Assembly (NCBI GenBank): GCA_024114885.1
Contig: CP099418.1
Span: forward strand, 3,968,001-4,032,000
Direction of reading: 5' to 3'
From: Septoria linicola
Lineage: Eukaryota > Ascomycota > Dothideomycetes > Mycosphaerellales > Mycosphaerellaceae
Length of the DNA: 64,000 nt
The notes under the pieces: model-generated
Told to the model about the DNA's origin: nothing
The model's database searches: none
Seen by the model: the letters and a program-made list of their open reading frames with translations, nothing else
Shown: one piece after another, positions 12,319 through 24,571 of the stretch
How the letters are laid out: the number at the start of each line of letters is the position of its first letter
Numbering within the stretch: the first letter of the stretch is position 1
Translations under genes and position numbers: made by a program

Positions 12319-12597
12319 TAATAGATAACAACTACCTTAATACTAACCCCCTAGGCAGGTATAAGAGCGGTCGCTATAGAACAAGACCTGTTCGGATAGT
12401 AATAGTCTTATAATACGTTAATTAACCGGTAGTAACGAGCTTAAAACAGTAGTCCTAAGACTAAGAGCCTATACTAGAACCGTAAGACATTAAATTAATT
12501 AAGTAGAGTGAATATTGCTATCTTAGAAACGAGCTACTACCTTGCTTTTGTACTAAAACTACTAAGCACGGTATATAGGTAGGCCTTTACCTTACTA
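12319..12597 (-). repeat. 3' LTR of the 13.2-kb gypsy element (279 bp)
   Basis: Direct repeat of 25,286-25,564, equal length with no indel. The two differ at 22 positions, all C/T or G/A. Read on the minus strand it starts TA and ends TA, the expected RIP product of TG...CA. Confidence 0.93.
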
Positions 12598-12611
12598 ATC
12601 CTCCCTTCCTT
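12598..12611 (-). other. Polypurine tract of the 13.2-kb gypsy element
   Basis: On the minus strand the bases just before the 3' LTR read AAGGAAGGGAGGAT, a purine run in the exact place where plus-strand DNA synthesis is primed in LTR elements. It supports the LTR border and the orientation. Confidence 0.7.
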
Positions 12612-12720
12612 AGTGTCTAACTAGACACCTAACTACCTATAGACCTTACTTAGAATTGCTTAAAACCAGCTAGTTTTTCTATTAAAGTCTATTAAACTTT
12701 CAATTAGAGGCCTATCAAAT

Positions 12721-12743
12721 AGTTGCCTTTTCTAACGATAACT
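12721..12743 (-). repeat. 23-bp near-palindrome, copy 4 (inverted relative to the others)
   Basis: Starts AGTTGCCTTTTC and ends TAACGATAACT. It is the reverse-complement form of the copies at 16,297, 21,410 and 24,549. It lies 15 bp beyond the stop of ORF3 and about 120 bp before the 3' LTR. Confidence 0.75.
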
Positions 12744-12758
12744 ACTAAAAACACTTTC

Positions 12759-15700
12759 TTAAATCCGATTATTATTCGCCGGCCGCTATTCTTCTACTAT
12801 ATCCTTAGGGATCTCCTTAGGAACAGCCTCTCTCTTCTTCGATACTAACACTTCTAAGTTACTATCTACGCTTATAAAGCTGGCTTCGCTAAATACCTAC
12901 TCCTTAATGTCTATAGCTGTAGCGTAGGTAGTATCGAATTAAGCTTTAGCTGTAGTCTACTACTTAGCTATATAGACCTTAAACTCCTCCTTACTTATAC
13001 TAAAGAGCTTCTTTATTTCTATACTTACTACTTAATCCGCCTATAGAACTCGGCCTACTAAGGTATCGGAAATCGGGCCTAGGCCGGTTAGAAGTACTTT
13101 AGTAGCGAAGGGTTTTATTACTCGCGTAGGGTACATAGTACCGGAAGCTATAAAGGGTATTCGCTCGCGATAGAGATATACGCTATAGACCGTAGGAACG
13201 TTAATATAATTACTATTAGGTAGCTTATCTACTATATAACTATTAGGGTAGGCTAGAAACACTATCGGAATCATACGATACTCTTCGCCTATACGAGTAT
13301 ACTACTAAGGGATATAGAGGTGCGAAATTACTAGCGAGCCCGTATTAGTATAAGGGTTCTTCTAACTAAGCTTGAGATTAGCTTTTATTTTATTAGTAAT
13401 TACCGGAGGTATAGTCTCGACGAAACCTGTACTATAGCCTTACTTATTAGCGATAATACGCCTCGCTAGCTACTTTGCCTCCTTAGGGTTAAAGAGCCCG
13501 TTACTAATCGTGTCCGAGGTTAGTAAAAGTCGCCCTCTATCGCCGGTATTATCTAGAGAGATCGTAAACTAAACCTAATTAAGGCCCTTTTTCTTAAGTA
13601 GTATATTCTCGTTCAAGGCGATATACTAAAAGCCGTTAGGGTAGTTAGAACTAGCCTTATCGTCGAAGATATAAAAGGTAGCGGATAGGTAGGCTACGTA
13701 CTTAACGGTCGTATATAGAGTAGTAACTAGCTAGTATAGCTATAGTAAAGGATATTAGCGAAGAAGCTATTAGGATAGCGAGTACTATATACCGCGAGAC
13801 TAACTATACTAACTAATAGCCGTGTTATACTATCGATACACTACAAACTTATACCGTATAGCTTCGAGTAAAGAGTCTAGGATCTAAAATAGGCCTCTAG
13901 TAGAAGGAGAACAAAAGAGGAAGCCGTGATCGGTCTAGGTACCCTTATTACTATCGTAGTCTAAGAGCTCCTAAACCCTCTAACGGACATTAGAAGTAAC
14001 CTTCAAGTCTACCTCGGTCGCGGAGAACTAAAAGGGTCCGAGGTAGCTTCTACCTACCTTACGTATTAGGGCGTTAATATCGTCCTCTAGCTCCTAAGCA
14101 TTAGTACCCTTCTTGCCGCGACGAGAGCGTCCTACTAGCTTAGGGAAGAAAGTATTCGCTTCTAGCTTGAACTATATCCGGTTTTAAGTATTCTAGGCGA
14201 TAAGGGCTTAGAGATCGGCTATACTACCTATCTAAACAATACGCTAGTAGAGGGTATACGTTACGTTAGCTGTCTTTAGTAGCTTTAAGCCTATAGTATC
14301 ACCTATCTTAGTTATATATTCTTTATAAAGAGGCTAGCTAAGGTACAGAAGAATATTAATTAAAGCGTAGCTCTTAGCTACTTTCTTCTTCTCCTAGACA
14401 TTATCGACTTCTTTAAGAGCTCTACTAACGATTATATAGTAGTAGACTTTAGAGGTAACACTATCCTTTATATAAGCCTAGTAACGTAGATTAGGCTCCG
14501 AGTCGCTCTCTAGCTTAATTCCGCTATTATCTTCTAGTACGATTAGCGATAGGCGTTACGGACCCGGTAGTAGCTCCGTCGTAGGTAATACTTAGTCTTA
14601 TATAGGATCGGTATCGCCTAAAGCGCTTAGTATAGGAGAAGTCTCGATCGAGGTAATAATAGTTTCTCTAGCACGAATTCTAGTAAGCCTTCCGCTCTTA
14701 CGAAGGACGGGCGTAGGCTTCTTTATAGAGCTTAGCGTTAACTTTTCTAACTAAGCTTTTAGCCTCTATATAGTACTAGGCGATACGGAATCTCTAAGGC
14801 GAGGCTCTAGAGTCGTAAGTAAATTGCCTTCTCCTTCTCCTTCTCCTTCTTAACTAGAGTTTCGAGTAGGACTAGATAAGGATAGGCCTTTAGGCGTAGA
14901 GGAGGAGGGTTGTCTATTAGATCTTAGATTTCTAGGAGGAGGTAATAGTCTATAGGACATTAAGAGCTATTTCTCTACTACTAGGAATACGTAAGTCGGT
15001 TCTTCGAAAGCCTCTCCTTTAGTAAGCTTGACTATAAATCCGTACTAATTAAGTCTATAGCCTACCTCTAGGCGTACCTCTCTTATCTTATAGCTAAACA
15101 CGTCGACCTACGAGAGCTCTACCTTAAACTTGTTCTAGTAGCGTCTCCTATCTAAGTTCGTATTAATAAAGCCTAAGCCTTACGAGCTAGGAGTCTTCTT
15201 ACTTCTCTATAGCTGAAAATACTAGCTACGAGAGAACATGTTCGCTACCTACTAATAGAAACGATCTTACTTTTACTACGCTAAGAAAACCTAGTCTTTA
15301 GGCTCGCTCTCTTCGAAGACGCCTTTATACTTATTTAACTATTAACGAAGGTTCCTAAGTATCTCTTTATCGTATAAGACTTAGTTAAGGAAGGAGAAGT
15401 TCTACTCGTACTTAAACTCTATACGTAGCTACTACTAGATCAAGTTTCTCTCTTTTACTAAGTCTCGGCCTTCTTAGCGTATCTTCTTTATATTATCGCG
15501 CTTTACGCTCTACGCGTCAAGGTGCTTTAGTAAGATCTTAGCTAAGAGGCGTTTAAAGAAGTTAAATATACTAATCTTTATTCCGTCGTTCGCTTCCTCG
15601 ACTTACTTAAGTACTAAGTCGACACTCTCCTCCTATTCTTATAGCGTTTCTAGCGACAGAATAGCTTCGGTAGCGTTATCAAGGTTTGTTACACTAGTAA

Positions 15701-15989
15701 GAGGTCCGCTTAAGGCCTAGAAACTAACGAGAGAGCCTTTACGATTAGTACGAGCGAGCGCTATACCTTATATAGAACTTAAAGAAGCTATTTTTTGTCT
15801 TTTCTTCGAAGAATCTTGTCTAGGTAGTTCTTATATCGGACTTCGAATAGGCGAGGTAGAAGGCGAAAGCGCTAGTCTTAATAAGCGCTTAGGCGTTAAA
15901 GAACGCTAGAAAGAGGAAGTCTTGTTCTTTATACGCGAGAGAGAAAGAGAACGTCTTTAAACAGTCGTGTTAGTAGCTTAAAGCGACAT
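12759..15989 (-). pseudogene. ORF3 of the 13.2-kb gypsy element: 1,077-codon frame of unknown function
   Basis: An intact ATG at 15,989 opens one unbroken frame of 1,077 codons that ends with TAA at 12,759-12,761. Every in-frame interruption that I read is TAG or TAA at a place where Gln or Trp would fit, and no TGA occurs, so this was a genuine protein gene before RIP. The first third is rich in Ser, Pro, Arg and Lys and looks disordered. The region of codons 350-480 carries an E-G-E-G-E-G-E run and an R-K-S-G-R-L motif. The last third (for example the intact 77 codons at 13,041-13,274) looks globular. There is no visible signal peptide or membrane span, so a classical env glycoprotein is unlikely. 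I recognise no domain. It occupies the env position, downstream of integrase. Confidence 0.7.
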
Positions 15990-16296
15990 AAAGCGCGTAA
16001 CTAGTAATAAGTGACTTGAATAGTAAGGAGGGTCGGGCGCGTAACTAGTTATAGAGTTTTCTATTATATTAGTTGCCGCTTACGTATATAAACAGCTGTA
16101 TAGCGTTACTAGGTAGTAACGAAAGATAAGAATCGAACTTAATAGAAGCAAGGCTCTATAGTAACTAATTAATAGTTAATAAGGAAGAAGAGATCGTTTA
16201 GAGCGTAAAAGTAGTCTAATTATATACCTTATCGTAGTAGCGTAACTACTATTAGGATTAGGGGTCTGTACGTAGGGCTTAGTTACGTAAGGTTTT

Positions 16297-16319
16297 AGTT
16301 ATCGTTTAAAAAGACAACT
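16297..16319 (+). repeat. 23-bp near-palindrome, copy 3
   Basis: Starts AGTTATCGTTTA and ends AAAAGACAACT. Same orientation as copies 1 and 2. It lies between ORF2 with its spacer and ORF3; the first clear ATG of ORF3 is about 307 bp further along the minus strand. Confidence 0.75.
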
Positions 16320-17400
16320 AAAAGTTTACTTTACCTTAACGCTTCTATAGCCGTCGTACACTATTAACGCTACTACTAACTACTATAGTATATACCTTAC
16401 TATCGCCGATAAGGACTAAGACTTAGATACTATCGTCGTTACTCCTACTAACTTAAAAGAGCCTTATTTTTCGTATACTCGGTCGACTTACTAGATCGCG
16501 CTTTCCGTATCGTAAGAGACTACTAGCGCTATAATTAATAGCTAGAAAGGAGCTATTAGAGCCGTTATCACTAATAATTCAAGCTTCTCTATTCTTATAT
16601 AGGCTAAAAAACCTTAAACTTCAAGAATTCTCTACTAGAAACTAATATTTTTAGCGACTCCTTTAGCTAGACGAAAATTAGTAACAAAAAGACCTTTAGG
16701 ACAGAAAATCCTTATCTCCCTTCTTCGATTAGCGATAGGAAAGGGCTCTAGGAAGGTAGATTATAGTATTAACCTTAGAAATCGTTAGTAGAAAAGAGCT
16801 TTAGGAGTATAGGTCTAGCTTAGATTTTTAAGACCTATTAGTAGAAAGTAGCTCGGGATAGCTAACTTTTATAGCGATAGTAGGCTCGGGACTTAGAAAA
16901 AGGAGTAGGATAGTAGGTTAGCTATTAGATATAGAATCTATACTTAAAAGTTAGGCTTAGGAGAGTAACTAGCTATATAGATACTTATCTTAGCTATAGA
17001 AAACAGCGTTAGAACAGTTAGGATTAGCTAGATTTCTACTAATCTAGTAAAAGAGGAGCTTAGGAAACTTAGATTAGAGCTCGATAGCAGCTCTAGGAAT
17101 AAAAGAAGTACTTAGGATAGCTAAGATTTAGCTAGATTTATACTAGTCTAGTAAATTACAAGCTTAGGAAGCTCCGATTAGAGCTTAATAGTAGCTTTAG
17201 GACTAAGGGAAGTGCTCGAGAAGGTTAGATTAGAGCTTGATAGTAGCTCTAGGAACAAAAGAAGCGCTCGAGATAGTACGATCTTAGAAAGATTAGCCCT
17301 TTTATAGTAGAGGCTAGGCTTTAGTAGCTAGATCTTAGCTTATACCCCTAATCAAGTATCGCCTATCGAATTTCTACTTCTTTAGCTCTACCGGGCTAGC
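16320..17400 (-). other. Non-coding spacer with imperfect tandem repeats
   Basis: Between the end of pol and ORF3. At about 17,020-17,290 units recur that contain a TAGCTAGATTT...TCTAGTAAA block and a GATTAGAGCT...AGCTCTAGGAA block. They are spaced irregularly at roughly 60-130 bp and differ mostly by transitions. I see no convincing protein. It may be a structural or packaging region, or simply an expanded minisatellite. Confidence 0.5.
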
Positions 17401-17404
17401 TTTA

Positions 17405-20400
17405 GCCTTTAGCTTACTAAGTCTTCTACTTCTTCTTTAAGCTCCGTTAGTAGCTAGCGTATATAACTCTCTCTTTCTTCTTAAGTTATTACTAATAGCT
17501 TACTAATAAAGATCTATAGATGCTTATACCTAGGTAGAAGGCCTAGTTCTATAACCTTCTCTATCGGTAGCGGTACTTCTTCTAGTTTAACCTAATCTAG
17601 AACTAGCTTTAGGTTTTCTTATAGAAAGGTATATTTCTTAAGGTCTATCCTTTTATAGATATACTTACGTTTTAAGCTATCTAATTCCTTAAGCTTATAC
17701 GATACACCTCTCTATAATACTTTAGATACTCTAAAAGAGCCTTCCTACCTAAACGTAAGCTTATAGGAGAAGCTAGTTTTTAACTTAGAACGGTATATTA
17801 ATACGAGATCTCCTTCCTTTAGTATAGTAAGATCCGTATAGCGATATTTATCAAAGTACGCCTTATTCTATTCTCGGAGACGCTATTAACGTAGTCGTCC
17901 TTCTTCTATAGTCGTTTCTATAGCTTCTAGAGCTTGAGCTCGAATCGTAAGAAGCTCTACTCTAGTCTTAACCTTACCCTAATCTATAATCCGGAAGGTA
18001 TAGTATTCTAGCTCGATTAGTAGTACTATGTCACGTCTAATTATTACCTCTAATAGTATTAGGCCGGTAGTAGAGACTATTATCGTTCTCTCTACCTATA
18101 GAACCGCTAGAATATAGTTACGAATCGTATAAAGGCTACTATTAGAGAGCTTTAAGTAAGCGTCTAATATTGTCTTATAGCCGACTTTAACGATAGCGTT
18201 AGACTAAGGGTAGTACGGCGAAATGTTAATACGTTTAACACTATACGATAGTAGTAGCTTCTCTATATTACTAAGGTTAGTCTTATAGTTATCGAGGATA
18301 ACTTCTATAGAGGCACCCTACCGGCAAAAGATCTCTTCCTATATAAACCTTACTATCTATACTAAGGAGATACTCTTCGCTAGGTACTAGAACATACGTA
18401 CTTCTAGCTAGCGCGATAGAGATTCGCGTATAACTATTAACGAACAGTTCTTCGAGATATATAAGCTATCGATATACTACTACTAGCCGACTATAACTTA
18501 GAGTAGGATCTATAGTTCTCTAGGTACCTGTCTCCTATACCGAAGACTATAAATAGTATACTACCGAATAGCGAGCGAAATCTAAGCCTAAACTCTATCC
18601 TACTACTATCGTTTCTAGATAAGATTATACGTCTATTTAGCGCTACGATGACCGTTCTTATAATAGTATGCCTTAATAATACGAGCTCGTACTTTAGGTT
18701 TATCGATAACTCGCTATAGGGGTCTAGCTACTCGCTCTTAGCGTTAGAGCTAGTTATTCTTAATATAAAACAGCCGATACTTCTTCCTTAACCGCTTATA
18801 CTCGTTATTAGAAACTCCCTTAGGCCTTTATATTCGTGTAAGTACGAAAGCGATATTTATTAACTCCTAAGAGTAGATCCTATTAATTATAGGTAGCTCG
18901 CCCTAAATCACCTATACGGAGAAAGCGTTAACGTAAAAGGTATCGAAGAATTACTCGTTAATTATTAGATCTACGTCTTCTTCCTATTCTATAGCCTTTA
19001 TATCCTTAGGCGTAATAGGCTTCCTCGATAGCGAGTCCGGAGCTATATACTTCTTACTAGGAACATATATAACGTTAAAGTCGAAGAGGTAGATCTATAC
19101 TAGCTAGCGCGTTATTACTATATTCGGCAAATTAGAGGCAGCCTTATTAAGCTAGTAAACGAGGGTATTTATATTAATCTCTAGTTAGAAGTACACTCCG
19201 AACAGCTATAGTTTTAGCTTCTTTAATACCTTTAGTATACTAAGGTATTCGCGCTTTCTAGTATCGTACTTAACCTCTACCGGGTTAAACAGGCCAGACT
19301 CGTATCGAACTAGATAGTAGAGAAGTAGCTCGTCTCGATTATATTAGGAAAGCGTATATCTCTAACCTTTACTACTCGAATCCATACCTACGACAATAAG
19401 TCCTACTCCTTCTCTAAAGTTAAGAGTAACTAGGGCTAGGGCTGAAACTAGTGCCTTTAAGACGATATCTTTAGCTAGTTAGTATTCGGTAGTCTATTAA
19501 AACTTAGTATCCTTCTATAAGAGTTTAAAGAGTAGAGTAAGGATAATCGTAAAACCTTTAACCTAGACGCGGTAGTACGTAACTACGCCGAGGAAGATTC
19601 AAACCTCCTTCTAATTCTCTAGCGTCGGCTATTTCTTAATCTTCGCTACTCTCGCGAAGTCTAGATAGCGACTATTAATACTAGTAAGGTAGCTAACGAT
19701 TACTAACTGTTCGTAATAGAGCTATAGCTTATTAAAAGCTACCGTTATATTAGCTCGTTCTATATTATAGAGAACGTCGTCTATAGCTATAATATGTTTA
19801 ATAACGTAGTAGCGGAGGCTAGGTTCAACCTCTTTACTATCGTACTTCGTCTTAGGCTCTTTAATACCGATATTATTAAGGAACGGCCGTACCTTATACG
19901 AGACATACTCTATAAGCACTTGATTAATAATACGAACGAACTAGGTAACAGAATTCGTAGCTCCTTATAGTAACGTTGTCTACTATAACAGTCCTAGTAG
20001 TAAGTCGAAGCCTATAAGGTCTCTATATAATTTATCGAGTAGGATTTGGTTATATCTAGAGAAGATATTAACTAACGAGGCTAGCGCGTAACCGGCAAAG
20101 TCCTTAGAGAAACCCTTAGCGTCGGGTAGTAAGTTCGAATCTCTTACGGTAACTTGATTAAACTTCTAAGCTACGTTAATTAACCGATACTTCTTTAGCT
20201 TACCTACCTCTATCTTCTTACTAATAAGGAAGTACGGGTTTCGATAGGCACTATAGTATAGCTTAAGAGTTCTAGCTTAGATTCGTTGTCTTAGTATATC
20301 CTCGACGATATGTCGTAGAGATAGGTTTAGCTTGAAGCCTAGATACTACTATAGCTCGTAAGGAACTATCCGAATCTTCTATAGTAGAGTAATATTAGAA

Positions 20401-21404
20401 TTAATTCGGCCTAAATACGTAAAGTCCTACGTAAAGGCAGCTTCTCGATTCCTTAGTATATAGTATAACAAATCTAGCTCCTTTAGTAGTAGCTCTATAC
20501 TAGGTTTGAACTTTATAAGCTGTTCGGGCGTAAGACGTAATCTAGGCTCGATCGTCGAGAACCTCTTAGTTAGGTACTTACTATTATAAGGTCTAGTACT
20601 AGGTAGTATAGCCGCTTCCTTCTTAATACAAGTCCGTCGCTAGTCCTTTAACCCGCTAGGGTTTGAGCTATTAGTTATAGTAATATCGGTATTTACTAGT
20701 TTAATCTTGTTAGTAACTCGCTTATAAAGAGTATAGGCGCTAATATAATTATCTAGCTTCTACTACCTCGTAGCTTCTTTGTTACGAGCTCTCTCTACTA
20801 CTATATTAATAGCGGCCGAGATAACGTACGTCTCTTCGCTAAGCTCGTCGTCTACTTTATCGGAAATAACCTCGTCGTAGGGTCCGGGTTCTTAGATAGC
20901 TAGCTCCGCCTCTCTAAGCTTCCCTCGGGTAATTATTAAGTATTCGCCTCTATAATTCGAACTCTAGCTCGATTAAGACACTAATATAGTATCGTTAAAA
21001 CTATACTTAATGCCCTAGTACAAGTCTCGCTCGCTAGTATAAGCTAGCTTAGCTTCGCCGGTAGCTAGTAAAAGCTTCTTAAGTCGACTATTTTAGCTGA
21101 ATTTAGCGATATTGCCTTCGACGGCTACTATTACGAGATAGTCATACTATGTTTAAGTCCAGCTATAATTAACCTATCTTAATAGTTCGAGCTACTATCG
21201 TAGAGAGGTACTTTGTCTAATTAAGTCGGCTATAAAATAGTCCCTAAAGTAAATTACCTTTATATACGATAACTACTACGTAAGGTAGTTAAAGACTTGA
21301 TTCTCTAGGAGTTTAGGGCTGTTAGTGACCGTAAACGAACACTAGTACTAATCGCTTATCTATCTATACTACTAGTATAGTTTGAAGTATAGTATAGGAG
21401 GTAT
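17405..21404 (-). pseudogene. ORF2 of the 13.2-kb gypsy element: RT-RNase H-integrase
   Basis: One frame runs from an ATA (RIP-altered ATG) at 21,404 to about 17,405; the end is approximate because stops are RIP products. RT: an R-N-P-Y-F-L block and K-Y-R-L-I-N at about 20,180-20,250, and an intact 65-codon piece at 19,722-19,919 with P-F-L-N-N-I-G-I-K, the altered form of the family's F-L-D-D catalytic motif. RNase H ends in a S-L-S-R-K block near 19,010. Integrase shows the I-S-P-Y-Y-P-x-S-N-A block near 18,200-18,233. The region in front of RT (about 380 codons) matches no domain that I know. The product would be the replication and integration enzymes; both catalytic RT Asp residues now read Asn. 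Confidence 0.8.
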
Positions 21405-21409
21405 AACGT

Positions 21410-21432
21410 AATTATCGTTTAAAAAGGTAACT
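21410..21432 (+). repeat. 23-bp near-palindrome, copy 2 (ORF1/ORF2 junction)
   Basis: Starts AATTATCGTTTA and ends AAAAGGTAACT. On the minus strand the ORF1 frame meets a TAA inside this motif, and the presumed ORF2 start lies 5 bp after it. Confidence 0.75.
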
Positions 21433-21439
21433 ACGGAAC

Positions 21440-24400
21440 GTTCCGCTAGCTAACCCCCCTAAGTAGAGTTTTTACCTCTAACTACTGAACCTTACATAGA
21501 AAGGGTAGTAGAAGCTTAAAAAGCTTATAATCCCTCTCCCTACTCCTCGCTATTATAAGATCTAGAGTCCTCGACGGTATACTCTATATTCTTTAGCTAA
21601 TAATTACTAAAAGTCAGAGTTCGGACACCGACTTCTATAGAATCTAGACGCGATAAAAGTGTTAGAGCCCCTACTATACTCGTGCCGTCGACTAGAGCTA
21701 GTTCCTCGGCACTCTAGCTTTTCCTAGGACCTATTCTATAGTTCGTATATTACTACGGCTATTAAAGCCGGTAAATATAATAATATAGCCGTCTAGAGTA
21801 CTAATTAAGCCTTCCTACGAGCTATTATCGTAGTTCTTAGAAGCTAGGCGCACCTATCGCGCCTATAGCCGGCTAAGTAAGATCGGGCCGTTCGCTAGTA
21901 AGACTAGAAATAGTATCGTAACTCTTACGCTAAAGATATCGATTAATACCTCTAGGTAGTACCTAATAAAAGTAACCTTGCCTCCGACTCCTCTTATAGT
22001 AATATTACCGAGAGAAGTTATACTAACTTAAAGCTTTCGAACATGTTCGATCGGTATAATTATTAACTTAGCTCCCTCGTCGATTAAAGACTTATAAGCT
22101 ATTATTCGAGAGCCGTACTTTATAGGCACGTAGATACTTAGGACAATTTAATAGATATTATTAAATAATAGAAGGATGTTATTAGTCCGCTCGTAAAGCT
22201 CGGAAGCGGGCCTAGGTTTTACTATATTAATCGCTATAGTAGTAACCTAGAAGGCCTTAATATTAGTCGCTAAAACAGCTTTCGTTAGCTCCTTCTCTAC
22301 CTACTCGCTAAAGGCTTTAGATAGTAAGGAATGTGCGCTGATCTTAGCTCTACTACCTCTATTCGTACGCTTCTTTATATAGAGCTTATTAAGCTTCTTA
22401 CGTAGATCTATATCGTTTAGAACACGACTTTATAAGGAATACGACGCTCGCTCGCTATAGAGAATAATCTCTACTAAGCTTAACTAGACCTTAGATTCGA
22501 GTATCTTGTCTATCTAGAAGACGTTAGCGTTATTATTAGCGTACGTAGCTCGGAGGTAGTTATCTATACGCTTGGTCTTCAGAGGCTCCTTAGCCTTCTT
22601 TCGCTTTTAAGTATACGTAGGAGCGGCTAGAACTAGTAGACCGTTCGAGTAGTCGTATATCTACTTATCCTCGATCTTATCGTTATTACGTCTCTAAGTT
22701 TAAGAATCCTCTAACTCTCCTATATCCGTAAGGTAAGGAGCCGGCTAGTTTTTATCTTTAACCTCTTTAATACGAGAGTAACGATAAGCGCGGGTTCTTA
22801 TAGCTATAGCCTAGGTCGTAATCCGCTTCTATACTCCTATTAGCTGTCCTTCGACTAGACGAGAAGGGTTTAGGTTCCGCTTTGTCTTTACGCTATCTCT
22901 AGCTACGTAGGCGCCGATTAGATCGTCCTAATCCTCCTATATAATAGAAGCGACTTGACCGATATTAACGGGACCGTTAATACTAGCTACCTTGTTCGTT
23001 ATCCTCTACTAGCTCGCTCTTAGCGTTAATAAACGATCTATATTTTCAAGATCGATCTTCCTATAGCGCTACTCTAATACTCCTATTAATACGAATAGCT
23101 TTAGTAGTTCCTTGTCCTAGTAGTATCGTATCTTTTCTATACCTAGGCGAGGCGTTCTATAGTATATAATACTAGTCTTTAGATCTCTATACATCAAGCC
23201 CTTAGTCTCGAACTATTATAGGTACTCGTAGTTTGTAGCTATATAGCCTTCGAGCTTATATATCTAATAACCTAAAATCTTTAGAGCGATCGCTATATAG
23301 GCCTTAATTATTAACCTATTATCTATCGTAGCTAAATTAATCGAAATCTCCTAGCTATAAGTAGGCCTTAGAATATACGGATAGTCGTGATCGTAAGACT
23401 TCGCCTACTATCCTATCGATAGGCGTAGTAGCTACGGGCCTTCTTCTTCGAGTCGACGAATCGTAGTAATCACGAGGTCTTATATACTAGTAGTAATATT
23501 ATCGACGCTTGCTAGTTTATAGCCTTTATAGACTACCGTTTCTCTAGCCTTAAACTTAGAGTTTAGTCTTAGGGCGGACTTCTTTACTACTTCGTATAAC
23601 TACTAGACGTCTCTACCGCCTTCGTTATATACTTCTATTTTAAAGTCCTTATTACTATTAATTCAACGCTAGGCTGTCTTTAAGAGCTTACTATAATCTA
23701 AGTCCTTGTTATTAAGATCTAACCTAAGATAGGCCTAGAGCCTCTTACCGAAACGAAATAGAAGGCCTCGTATAAACAGAAGAGTATAAGAACGCTCGTC
23801 TATATACGAAGTAGGCATAGTATTAGAGTAGAGTATAAACTGCCTTAAGTATTCTAAGAGATTATTATCCTCGCTATAGTTGACCTTATAAAGGTTTTCT
23901 ATATAGCGGCGGTTTCCGAGTATATATATATTATCGTACTTTCGGTATTCCTTAATAATCGACTCTTTGAACTTAGCGTAGTCTCGGTCGTAGAAACTAT
24001 TAAGGCGCTAGTATCGTCTACGTTAGATAACCGTAACCTAAGTAAGTAACTTCTCGTAAAGCTGTTTATTATTATTAATAAGTAGAATAGAGTAGTTACT
24101 ATATAGCGCTTTAAAACGCTTAATATACTCGGTTACGTTCTCTCTATTAAAGAAGGGATTCTAGTCCGAGCTAAGTAGTAGCGGAACCTAAGCGATAATT
24201 ACCTTCTAGCTTTAGGTTACTTAGATAGTCTCTATAAGCAGCTAGAACTACGCTATAGACAGTCTACCTCCTAAGCTCGGTCCTTAAAAGATATCGGTAT
24301 TAAAGTTAAGGTTAATACCTCCTTAGTCCTCCGCTCCTATAGATATATCGTTGTCTAGTAGAGGGAATAAAGTAAAAGCGGGTAGTAGCTTTACTAGTAA

Positions 24401-24511
24401 TCTTCGAATTTGCTTATTAAGTAGGTTAGATAAGCTACTCTCTAGTATTTCAGGCTAGCTAATAGATACTAATTCACTTATAGAGCTTGTTCGAAGGTGT
24501 TCTAAGAGTAT
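21440..24511 (-). pseudogene. ORF1 of the 13.2-kb gypsy element: gag-protease
   Basis: A continuous frame starts at an ATA (RIP-altered ATG) at 24,511 and runs to the copy-2 motif. The front resembles fungal gypsy gag: an N-V-T-E-Y-I-K-R-F-K-A-L block near 24,110-24,150 and F-K-E-S-I-I-K-E-Y-R near 23,950-23,985, typical of the capsid-like fold. An aspartic protease core, S-L-I-D-E-G-A-K-L, is at about 22,065-22,095, in the same frame as gag, so gag and protease were one protein here. The frame holds many TAG/TAA but no visible frameshift. The product would form the virus-like particle and process it. Confidence 0.78.
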
Positions 24512-24548
24512 GTCGTGCTCTCCTTAATTAGGTTTTTAAATAAAATAT

Positions 24549-24571
24549 AGTTATCGTTTAAAACGATAACT
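24549..24571 (+). repeat. 23-bp near-palindrome, copy 1 (before ORF1)
   Basis: Starts AGTTATCGTTTA and ends AAACGATAACT. It is the most perfect palindrome of the four and lies 37 bp before the presumed ORF1 start on the minus strand. Confidence 0.75.

Noticed and set aside
12759..15989. ORF3 as a classical retroviral envelope protein
   Set aside because: No N-terminal signal peptide, no clear membrane span and a basic, disordered front. Position alone is not enough.
17020..17290. A CRISPR-like array
   Set aside because: The units are imperfect and unevenly spaced, differ by RIP-type transitions, and the genome is fungal.
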